From NCBI GenBank assembly GCA_003250135.1, contig QKHF01000272.1, forward strand, positions 1-6,386: 6,386 nt of DNA, in the 5' to 3' direction. Both the position numbers and the translations under genes were made by a program. This DNA comes from Paracoccaceae bacterium (GTDB lineage Bacteria; Pseudomonadota; Alphaproteobacteria; Rhodobacterales; Rhodobacteraceae). Of this stretch, positions 1-5,796 are shown in pieces (the stretch's first letter is position 1; each line of letters starts with the position of its first letter). Below the pieces are notes generated by a model. It did not search any database. It saw only the letters and a program-made list of their open reading frames with translations, and was not told the DNA's origin.

Positions 1-920
1 CGATTTCAGGTCCGCGCGTGGTCGCGATCCCCAAGCCAGCCGAGCATGAGCCCGCCCCTGCGACTGCGCCGGGCGGCGGACTGGTCAAGGCGGTCGGGCA
101 GGGCGGCGTGCGCGGCCTCAAGGCTCTGCTGGCCGAAGACAACGCCACCAATCAGCTTGTCGCGACGCAGATGCTGGACAAGCTCGGTTGCGAGGTCGAG
201 GTCGCTTCGGATGGGGTCGAGGCGGTCGAGATGCTGCGCAAGGGCAGCTATGATCTTCTTCTGGTCGATATCGAGATGCCGAAAATGTCCGGCATTGACG
301 TGTTGCGCCGCCTGAGGGGCGGCGAGGCCGGTCCTTCGCATCTTCCCGCGATCGCGCTGACCGCCTATGCGATGGCGGAACACCGCAGAAAGGTCGCCGA
401 CGCCGGCGCCGACGGCATGATCGCCAAGCCGATCCTGGGCGTGAAATCCTTCGAGACGGACCTCGTTGAAATTTTGGGCCGGGTCATCAAGTCCCGAGGC
501 GTCGGTCAGTCCGCAAGCCCGGCCGGACGGCGCACCGGCGATGCGCCGGCCAGTCTTCCCGACCCGGACATCGACACAGGCGTGTTCGACGGGCTTATCG
601 CCGTGATCGGGGCGGACTCGAGCGATGAGTTCCTGGAGCGCGTCGAAGCAGATCTCGCCGATGTCCGCTTGCGCATCCGCAACGGCGCCAAAGCGGGCGA
701 TCTGTCCGAGATTCGGGCCGGCGCGCATATCCTGATCAGCGTCGCGGGCGCGATCGGCGCGCGCACCCTGCAAACCATAGCCGAGGGCCTGCACGCCCGT
801 GCGGCCGCGGGCGATATTGAAGGCGCCCGCGTAATGGTTAAAGAAGGGGATCCCGAGTTTATGGCCGTTGCGGCCTTCATTTACCGGCGCCGCGCTGGCG
901 TGCCGCGAAAGGATTCATGA
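1..920 (+). CDS. Hybrid sensor histidine kinase, C-terminal part (receiver + Hpt), 5' truncated by window
   Basis: The frame is open from base 3 to the TGA at 918-920, with no stop before the GTG at 18, so the gene very probably begins upstream; the GTG falls in a Pro/Ala-rich linker, not at a domain start. Counting residues from that GTG, a receiver domain spans about 33-155, with acidic residues E40 and D41, phosphoacceptor D84 (VDIEMPKMSG), T115 and K137 (AKP). After a 30-residue linker, a helical Hpt-like domain spans about 185-290, with candidate phosphohistidine H237 in AHILISVAGAIGA. In typical Hpt domains H-x-L-K-G is expected; here Lys and Gly are Ile and Ser. Receiver-then-Hpt order is typical of tripartite hybrid kinases that pass phosphate His-Asp-His to a separate regulator, and the stop overlaps the start of such a regulator. 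The HisKA, ATPase and sensor parts are not in the window, so the signal is unknown. A stand-alone receiver-Hpt protein starting at GTG 18 is possible but less likely. Confidence 0.85.
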   Translation, partial: ISGPRVVAIPKPAEHEPAPATAPGGGLVKAVGQGGVRGLKALLAEDNATNQLVATQMLDKLGCEVEVASDGVEAVEMLRKGSYDLLLVDIEMPKMSGIDVLRRLRGGEAGPSHLPAIALTAYAMAEHRRKVADAGADGMIAKPILGVKSFETDLVEILGRVIKSRGVGQSASPAGRRTGDAPASLPDPDIDTGVFDGLIAVIGADSSDEFLERVEADLADVRLRIRNGAKAGDLSEIRAGAHILISVAGAIGARTLQTIAEGLHARAAAGDIEGARVMVKEGDPEFMAVAAFIYRRRAGVPRKDS

Positions 921-2449
921 CGAACATCGCCCGAGACATGTCTGCGCCAAGCGGTTTGGCGGAGGCGCGCGGACATTCGGATCGCGGCGCAGAGCCTCGC
1001 TATGACAATCCGGTCCTTCTGATTGAGGACACCGCGTCCCTGGCGATGGCCTATCGCAAGCTGCTGGAAAACGCCGGCTACGCCGTCGAGTGGCGCGGCG
1101 ATCTGGCCGGCGGCCGCGATGCGGCGCGGCGGCTTTCGCCTGCGGTCATTCTACTAGACCTGATGCTGCCGGATGGCGACGGGCTGGATTTGATGCGGGA
1201 GCTGTCGCAGGCCGGGTCCAGCACGCGGGTGATCGCGATCACCGCGAACGGCTCGGTCAACCGCGCGGTCGAGGCGATGCGCGAGGGCGCGTTCGACTTT
1301 CTGGTCAAGCCGTTTGACGAACGTCGCCTGATCTCGGCGGTGGAGCATGCGTCGAGCGCGGCGGGCGATGCGTCAGGTTTCGCCGAGGCCGACGCCGCTT
1401 CGGCCGAGGCGCGCATCGCCGACGGCGCCGCTTTCGGTTTCGTCGGCACGTCCGAGAAAATGCGGGCGGTCACCCGCATGGTTCGCGATGTCGGGCGATC
1501 CACCGCCACCGTCTTCATCACCGGCGAAAGCGGCACCGGCAAGGAGCTGTGCGCCCAGGCGATTCACTCCGTCAGCCGCCGAAGCGATGGACCTTTCGTG
1601 CCGCTCAATTGCGGCGCCATTCCTCGCGATCTGCTGGAGTCGGAAGTCTTCGGCCACCTCAAGGGCTCGTTCACCGGGGCCATTTCGGACAAGAAAGGCG
1701 CCGCCGCCACCGCCGATGGCGGCACGCTGTTTCTGGATGAAATCTGCGAGATGGACCTGTCGCTGCAGACCAAGCTGCTGCGGTTCCTTCAGACATCGAT
1801 GATCCAGCCGGTGGGCGCGACGCGGCCGCAGCGGGTGGACGTGCGCATTCTGTGCGCGACCAACCGCGATCCGGCGGCGGAGGTGCAGGCGGGCCGGTTC
1901 CGGCAGGATCTGTTCTATCGCCTGCATGTCGTGCCGATCCACCTGCCGCCGCTGCGCGAGCGCGGGGCCGACGTGATCGAGATCGCGCGGCGGTTCCTGG
2001 TTGAATACGCCCGTTCCGAAGGCAAGCGCTTCACGCAGTTCGATGCTTTCGCGAAGCAGGCGCTGTTGGCGCACGCATGGCCCGGCAACGTGCGCGAGTT
2101 GCAGAACGTCGTTCGCAATATCGTGGTGCTGAACGATGGCGACGTCGTCACCGCTGAAATGCTGCCGCCGGGTATCGGCAGGGCGGCGGCGGACATCACC
2201 AGTGGCGCGGCCTCGGCCATCCGCCGCGAAGCGCCGTCGGCGCGGAGCTGGTCGCCCGTGCAATCCGATCATCTCACGGACGCGGTGCGCCCGCTGGTTG
2301 GATCGCGGTTGGCCGATGTCGAGCGCGAGTTCATCGAAGAGACGATCCGCAGCTGCGGCGGCTCGATTCCCAAAGCGGCGCGCATCTTGGATGTCAGTCC
2401 GTCCACGCTGTACCGCAAGCGCCAGGCGTGGAGCGGGAAGGAAGACTGA
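917..2449 (+). CDS. Sigma-54-dependent response regulator, NtrC/LuxO type
   Basis: This 510-residue protein is an enhancer-binding activator of RpoN-dependent promoters. An N-terminal receiver (about 31-145) has E37 and D38, phosphoacceptor D81 (LLDLMLPDGDG), T109 and K131 (VKPF). The AAA+ domain (about 173-402) has Walker A GESGTGKE at 203-210, the sigma-54 contact loop as GSFTGA at 250-255 (usual form GAFTGA), Walker B LFLDEI at 271-276, ATN at 314-316, the arginine-rich FRQDLFYRL and PPLRER segments, and WPGNVREL at 388-395. A Fis-type helix-turn-helix lies at about 466-505, ending VSPSTLYRKRQAW, very like the tail I recall for Vibrio LuxO. The ATG start overlaps the kinase stop as ATGA, with AAAGGA at 908-913 just upstream, which implies translational coupling and a cognate pair. 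The kinase Hpt domain would be the expected phosphodonor. Target genes cannot be read from the sequence. Domain assignment is firm; the LuxO-like subfamily call is an inference from the C-terminus. Confidence 0.95.
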   Translation: MTNIARDMSAPSGLAEARGHSDRGAEPRYDNPVLLIEDTASLAMAYRKLLENAGYAVEWRGDLAGGRDAARRLSPAVILLDLMLPDGDGLDLMRELSQAGSSTRVIAITANGSVNRAVEAMREGAFDFLVKPFDERRLISAVEHASSAAGDASGFAEADAASAEARIADGAAFGFVGTSEKMRAVTRMVRDVGRSTATVFITGESGTGKELCAQAIHSVSRRSDGPFVPLNCGAIPRDLLESEVFGHLKGSFTGAISDKKGAAATADGGTLFLDEICEMDLSLQTKLLRFLQTSMIQPVGATRPQRVDVRILCATNRDPAAEVQAGRFRQDLFYRLHVVPIHLPPLRERGADVIEIARRFLVEYARSEGKRFTQFDAFAKQALLAHAWPGNVRELQNVVRNIVVLNDGDVVTAEMLPPGIGRAAADITSGAASAIRREAPSARSWSPVQSDHLTDAVRPLVGSRLADVEREFIEETIRSCGGSIPKAARILDVSPSTLYRKRQAWSGKED

Positions 2450-2476
2450 GCCGCCCCTTTTGCCAGCGATCAATGC

Positions 2477-2505
2477 TTGTCCTGACGGCGGAGGCGCGCT
2501 CAAAT
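2477..2505 (+). promoter_or_regulatory. Candidate sigma-70-like promoter for the cdd-deo operon
   Basis: TTGTCC (2477-2482) and TCAAAT (2500-2505) each match 4 of 6 consensus bases of the -35 and -10 boxes and are exactly 17 bases apart. They lie in the only gap of the window longer than a few bases, 42 bases before the cdd start. A GC-rich genome makes chance matches less frequent, but two 4/6 boxes remain weak evidence. I saw no -24/-12 sigma-54 element in this gap. Confidence 0.35.
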
Positions 2506-2513
2506 GCGCCGGT

Positions 2514-2530
2514 CGCGCCGATCCGGCGCG
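2514..2530. repeat. Perfect 7-bp inverted repeat in the cdd leader, possible operator or RNA hairpin
   Basis: CGCGCCG (2514-2520) and CGGCGCG (2524-2530) are exact reverse complements separated by ATC. The repeat sits between the candidate -10 box and the cdd ribosome binding site, where a repressor site or a small leader hairpin would act on the operon. No run of T follows, so it is not an intrinsic terminator. G/C-only palindromes arise often by chance in such DNA, and a 3-base loop is tight for an RNA hairpin, so the function is conjecture. Confidence 0.3.
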
Positions 2531-2536
2531 CAGCCG

Positions 2537-2541
2537 GGAGG
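2537..2541 (+). promoter_or_regulatory. Ribosome binding site that decides the cdd start
   Basis: GGAGG, within a longer purine tract at 2536-2545, ends 6 bases before the ATG at 2548. It is the strongest Shine-Dalgarno sequence in the window. It favours this ATG over the in-frame upstream starts at 2428 (GTG) and 2473 (ATG). Confidence 0.8.
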
Positions 2542-2547
2542 GGAACC

Positions 2548-2937
2548 ATGGCGGAGGATTTGCGCCGCGCCGCATTGGCCGCGCGAGAGGCGGCCTACGC
2601 TCCGTACTCGAACTTTGCCGTCGGCGCCGCAATCCGGGCCGCATCCGGCGCGATCTATTCCGGCTGCAATGTAGAGAACGCCAGCTATCCCGAGGGCTGG
2701 TGCGCCGAAACCTCGGCGATCGCCGCCATGGTCGCGGCGGGAGAGCGGGAAATCGTAGAGGTCTGCGTGGTCAGCGGCGGCGCGACTCCGATCACGCCCT
2801 GCGGCGGCTGCCGCCAGCGGCTCGCGGAGTTCGGCGGGCCCGATACGCGCGTTCACTCGGGCGACGCCGATGGCCTGCGCGGAAGCTGGACGCTGGCCGA
2901 GCTGTTGCCCGCCGCCTTCGGGTTGGACAGGCGATGA
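2548..2937 (+). CDS. cdd: Cytidine deaminase (homotetrameric type)
   Basis: Cytidine deaminase hydrolyses cytidine and deoxycytidine to uridine and deoxyuridine plus ammonia in the cytoplasm, feeding pyrimidine salvage and the phosphorylase step encoded downstream. The product is 129 residues, the usual size of the small tetrameric class. Zinc ligands C52, C85 and C88 and the catalytic proton shuttle E54 are seen in CAET and PCGGCRQ. The nucleoside-binding N41 and E43 lie in GCNVENASYPEG, and F23 lies in YSNFAVGAA. These match Bacillus subtilis numbering with an offset of one. The start at 2548 follows a strong GGAGG at ideal spacing and gives the family's normal N-terminus. The frame stays open upstream to GTG 2428, inside the preceding gene, which would add a 40-residue tail with no family counterpart. 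It is the first gene of the operon, and its stop overlaps the next start (ATGA). Confidence 0.96.
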   Translation: MAEDLRRAALAAREAAYAPYSNFAVGAAIRAASGAIYSGCNVENASYPEGWCAETSAIAAMVAAGEREIVEVCVVSGGATPITPCGGCRQRLAEFGGPDTRVHSGDADGLRGSWTLAELLPAAFGLDRR

Positions 2938-3731
2938 GCGCCGCCGCCGAGGTTGTGCGAAGCCACGCAGGCGCAGCGCCGGTGCGGCTGGGCCTTGTGC
3001 TCGGATCCGGCCTTGGAGGACTGGCCGAGTCCGTGCAGGAGGCCGTGCGCATCCCCTACGCCGACTTGCCAGGATTTCCCGTCTCAGGCGTCTCTGGGCA
3101 CGCGGGGGAGATGCTGGTCGGGCGATTGGGCGGCGCGCGGGTCGCGCTGCTGGCGGGCCGGGCGCATTACTATGAGCAGGGAGACGCCCGGGCGATGGAC
3201 GCGCCCATCGCTGCGCTCAAGGCGCTGGGGGCGGAGGCGATTGCTCTCTCCAACGCAGCCGGATCGACGCGAGAGGAGACGGGGCCGGGCGCACTGATGG
3301 CGATCTCGGACCATATCAACCTGTCCGGCGCCAATCCGCTGATCGGGGCGGAGGGCGACGCCCGTTTCGTCAGCATGGTGGACGCCTATGACCCGGAGCT
3401 GCGCGCCCGCCTCAGGGACATCGCCGAAGGGCAGGGCGCGCCGATCGCCGAGGGCGTCTATGCGTGGTTCTCCGGTCCCAGCTTCGAGACGCCCGCCGAA
3501 ATCAACATGGCGCGGGTTTTGGGCGCAGACGCGGTGGGCATGTCGACGGCGCCAGAGACGATCCTCGCGCGCTATCATGGCCTGAAGGTCGCGGCTGTTT
3601 CGGTCATCACCAACTACGCCGCCGGGATGACCGGGCGTCCGCTGAGCCATGTCGAGACAAAGGAAGAAGGCGCCAGGGCCGCAACGCGGCTTCAGGCGCT
3701 GCTCACGGAATTCGCAGGGAGTTTCGCATGA
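2934..3731 (+). CDS. punA: Purine-nucleoside phosphorylase, trimeric (PunA/XapA-like) class
   Basis: This 265-residue enzyme phosphorolyses purine (deoxy)nucleosides to free base and (deoxy)ribose-1-phosphate. It belongs to the low-molecular-weight trimeric class, not the hexameric E. coli DeoD class. The phosphate loop is LGSGLGGL (23-30, S25). H56 lies in SGHAG, R76 and Y80 in GRAHYYEQ, and A108 in SNAAGS. F184 and E185 lie in GPSFETPAE, M203 in VGMST, N227 in ITNYAAG and H239 in SHV. These line up with human PNP S33, H64, R84, Y88, A116, F200, E201, M219, N243 and H257. Conserved E185 and N227 predict preference for 6-oxopurines (inosine, guanosine), possibly xanthosine. The ATG overlaps the cdd stop (ATGA) and has only a weak Shine-Dalgarno, so coupling to cdd translation is likely. 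The symbol is by family; xapA or deoD are used for relatives. Confidence 0.93.
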   Translation: MSAAAEVVRSHAGAAPVRLGLVLGSGLGGLAESVQEAVRIPYADLPGFPVSGVSGHAGEMLVGRLGGARVALLAGRAHYYEQGDARAMDAPIAALKALGAEAIALSNAAGSTREETGPGALMAISDHINLSGANPLIGAEGDARFVSMVDAYDPELRARLRDIAEGQGAPIAEGVYAWFSGPSFETPAEINMARVLGADAVGMSTAPETILARYHGLKVAAVSVITNYAAGMTGRPLSHVETKEEGARAATRLQALLTEFAGSFA

Positions 3732-4465
3732 CCGAGTGGAGCCGGCGCGAGGTCGCAATGCGCGCGCTGAAGTCGCTGGACCTGACCAATCTGGATGACG
3801 ATTGCACGGCGGAGGATGTGGAGGACTTGGCCAAGCGCGGCTTTACGCCCTACGGCCCGGTCGCGGCGATCTGCGTCTGGCCGCGTTACGTGAAGACCGC
3901 CAAGGCGGCGCTGAGAGATCGCCACATGCCGATCTGCACCGTCGTGAACTTCCCCAAGGGCGGCACGGATTGCGGTCCTGTGGTGGAGGAAACCAAGCAG
4001 GCGCTTCTGGACGGGGCCGAGGAGATCGATCTGGTCGCGCCCTATCGGCGTCTTTTGACCGGCCACCCTGAGGTGATGCGCTCGATGGTCGAGCGGGTGC
4101 GGGCGGCCTGCGGCCGGGCGAAGCTGAAGGTGATCCTGGAGACCGGCGTTCTGGCGGATCGCGAGGTCATCCAGCAGGCCACGGCGATCGCGATCGCGGG
4201 CGGCGCCGATTTCATCAAGACCTGCACGGGCAAGACGCCGGGAAAGGCCACCGTCTCCGCCTCGCGTGCGATCCTGCGCGCGATAGAGGTGGCCGAACGA
4301 CCGGTTGGTTTCAAGGTCTCCGGCGGGATACGGACGGTCGAGGATATCGGACGCCACCTGTCGGCGGTTCGCGACATCATGGGCGATGACTGGATCACGC
4401 CGCAGAACTTCCGGGTCGGCGCGAGCAGCCTGCTGGACGACCTTCTGCTGGCGATGAGGGGGTGA
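3728..4465 (+). CDS. deoC: Deoxyribose-phosphate aldolase
   Basis: The enzyme cleaves 2-deoxyribose-5-phosphate to acetaldehyde and glyceraldehyde-3-phosphate, the last step of deoxynucleoside breakdown. The product has 245 residues, slightly shorter than the 259 of E. coli and colinear with it. The Schiff-base lysine is K164 in FIKTCTGK. The second active-site lysine is K196 in GFKVSGGIRT, and D101 in EIDLVAPYRRL is the catalytic aspartate (E. coli K167, K201, D102). The N-terminal SLDLTNL and the C-terminal FRVGASSLL phosphate-binding strand are typical of the proteobacterial subgroup. The ATG overlaps the preceding stop (ATGA), and AGGGAG at 3716-3721 gives a good ribosome binding site 6 bases away. 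Its stop overlaps or nearly abuts deoA. The position between two phosphorylases and before deoB fits its pathway role. Confidence 0.97.
   Translation: MTEWSRREVAMRALKSLDLTNLDDDCTAEDVEDLAKRGFTPYGPVAAICVWPRYVKTAKAALRDRHMPICTVVNFPKGGTDCGPVVEETKQALLDGAEEIDLVAPYRRLLTGHPEVMRSMVERVRAACGRAKLKVILETGVLADREVIQQATAIAIAGGADFIKTCTGKTPGKATVSASRAILRAIEVAERPVGFKVSGGIRTVEDIGRHLSAVRDIMGDDWITPQNFRVGASSLLDDLLLAMRG
4458..4465 (+). promoter_or_regulatory. Ribosome binding site for deoA overlapping the deoC stop
   Basis: GGGGGTGA matches the extended anti-Shine-Dalgarno complement GGAGGTGA with one mismatch. It overlaps GTG 4462 itself, so it cannot serve that start, and it lies 11 bases before ATG 4477. This favours ATG 4477 as the deoA start, although the spacing is on the long side. 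Confidence 0.5.
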
Positions 4466-4476
4466 GCGGCGACCGG

Positions 4477-5793
4477 ATGCTGACGCAGGAGATCATCCGC
4501 AAGAAGCGCGACGGACGGGCGCTGGCGCCCGAGGAGATCGCGCAACTGATCGCCGGACTGACCGACGGCTCCGTTTCGGAAGGGCAGGCTGCGGCTTTCG
4601 CCATGGCCGTGCTGCTGAAGGGCATGAACGTGGATGAGCGGGTCGCGCTGACTCTGGCGATGCGGGATTCAGGCAGCGTTCTGAACTGGTCGCATCTGGA
4701 CGGACCCGCGGTGGACAAGCACTCGACGGGCGGGATCGGCGACAATGTCTCCTTGATCCTCGCGCCCGCGCTGGCGGCCTGCGGCGCCTATGTGCCGATG
4801 ATCTCCGGCCGGGGGCTGGGGCATACCGGCGGCACGCTGGACAAGCTGGACGCCATTCCCGGCTACGCCAGCCAGCCGGACCTGGAGGCGTTCCGGCGGA
4901 CGGTGGCCGAGGCGGGCTGCGCCATCATCGGGCAGACGGCGGACCTCGCCCCCGCCGACAAGCGGCTCTACGCCATTCGCGACGTCACCGCGACGGTCGA
5001 GAGCGTCGACCTGATCACCGCCTCGATCCTGTCGAAGAAGCTCGCCGCGGGGCTGGAGGCGCTGGTGCTGGACGTCAAATGCGGTTCCGGCGCCTTCATG
5101 GCGACGCCGGAGCACGCGCGGGAGCTTGCGACCAGCCTGGTGAACGTGGCCAACGGCGCGGGCTGCCGCACGGCCGCGCTGATGACCGACATGAACGAAC
5201 CTCTGGCGAGCGCAGCCGGGAACGCGCTGGAGGTCTGGAACGCCTGCGCCTGCCTGACCGGCGACGAGGTGGACCCTCGGCTCTGGGACGTCGCGGTCGC
5301 GCTTGGCGGAGAGGCGCTGGCGCTGTCGGGATTGGCGAAGAGCGCGGAGCGGGGCGCGGCGATGGTTGGCGACGCGCTGCAAAGCGGACTCGCGGCGGAG
5401 CGGTTCGGACGCATGGTTGCAGCGCTCGGCGGGCCCTCCGATTTCATGGAGCGGTTTGGCGAGCATCTTACCCGCGCGTCGGTGGTGCGCGACGTCCCGC
5501 CTCCCAAAGCTGGAATCGTGCAGCGGATAGACGCCCGCTCCATTGGTTTGGCGGTGATCGAGCTTGGCGGCGGACGGCGGCTGGCCAGTGACAGCATCGA
5601 TCATTCGGTGGGGTTCGACCGGCTGGCGGGCATCGGGGCCTTTGTCGACGGCGAGTTCCCGCTCGCCCGCGTGCATGCGGCCAGTTCGGAGGCGGCGGAC
5701 CGGGCGGCCGCGATGCTGTCAGCCGCCTATGTCATCGGAGAGGACGCGCCGGAAGAACCGGAGCTGATTCTTGGCCGGATTGGCGAGGGCTAG
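4477..5793 (+). CDS. deoA: Thymidine phosphorylase
   Basis: Thymidine phosphorylase converts thymidine or deoxyuridine plus phosphate to the base and deoxyribose-1-phosphate. The 438-residue product is colinear with E. coli DeoA (440). The N-terminal helical domain begins MLTQEIIRKKRDG, nearly identical to the E. coli start, which is why ATG 4477 is preferred. GTG 4462, overlapping the deoC stop as GTGA, would add only five residues and cannot be excluded. The phosphate-binding segment is KHSTGG (81-86). The family signature SGRGLGHTGGTLDKLD is at 110-125, with Asp where the usual final residue is Glu. The pyrimidine-binding residues R168, S183 and K187 match E. coli R171, S186 and K190. The long form and the LASSAGN-like segment (LASAAGN) favour the DeoA class over pyrimidine-nucleoside phosphorylase Pdp. 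It takes deoxyuridine made by Cdd and passes deoxyribose-1-phosphate to DeoB. Confidence 0.96.
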   Translation: MLTQEIIRKKRDGRALAPEEIAQLIAGLTDGSVSEGQAAAFAMAVLLKGMNVDERVALTLAMRDSGSVLNWSHLDGPAVDKHSTGGIGDNVSLILAPALAACGAYVPMISGRGLGHTGGTLDKLDAIPGYASQPDLEAFRRTVAEAGCAIIGQTADLAPADKRLYAIRDVTATVESVDLITASILSKKLAAGLEALVLDVKCGSGAFMATPEHARELATSLVNVANGAGCRTAALMTDMNEPLASAAGNALEVWNACACLTGDEVDPRLWDVAVALGGEALALSGLAKSAERGAAMVGDALQSGLAAERFGRMVAALGGPSDFMERFGEHLTRASVVRDVPPPKAGIVQRIDARSIGLAVIELGGGRRLASDSIDHSVGFDRLAGIGAFVDGEFPLARVHAASSEAADRAAAMLSAAYVIGEDAPEEPELILGRIGEG

Positions 5794-5796
5794 GGC

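Noticed and set aside
18..920. Treating GTG 18 as a true start, making a stand-alone receiver-Hpt protein
   Set aside because: The frame is open to the window edge, no convincing ribosome binding site precedes the GTG, and residues before the receiver look like a linker. Upstream sequence would settle it.
2450..2495. Possible terminator after the response regulator (CCGCC at 2451-2455 pairing with GGCGG at 2487-2491; TTTT at 2458-2461)
   Set aside because: The stem would be only 5 bp with a loop of about 31 bases, and the T run lies inside the loop instead of after the stem.
2428..2547. Upstream in-frame starts for cdd (GTG 2428, ATG 2473), or a fusion of cdd to a leader peptide
   Set aside because: The added 25-40 residues have no family counterpart. 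They would begin inside the previous gene or ahead of the candidate -10 box, while ATG 2548 has a near-perfect ribosome binding site.
2450..2547. Sigma-54 (-24/-12) promoter through which the regulator would control the deo operon
   Set aside because: No GG-N10-GC element resembling TGGCAC-N5-TTGC was found; TGCC at 2461 lacks the required GG.
1373..2644. 423-residue open frame on the minus strand
   Set aside because: It lies opposite the sigma-54 regulator and is rich in Arg, Pro and Ala with no recognisable domain. It is a by-product of GC-rich codon use, as is the minus-strand frame at 4669-5676 opposite deoA.
2136..2933. Long in-frame extension upstream of the purine nucleoside phosphorylase, which would give a 531-residue protein
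   Set aside because: It overlaps the regulator and all of cdd in another frame, and the added sequence is arginine-rich with no domain. The family N-terminus fits ATG 2934.
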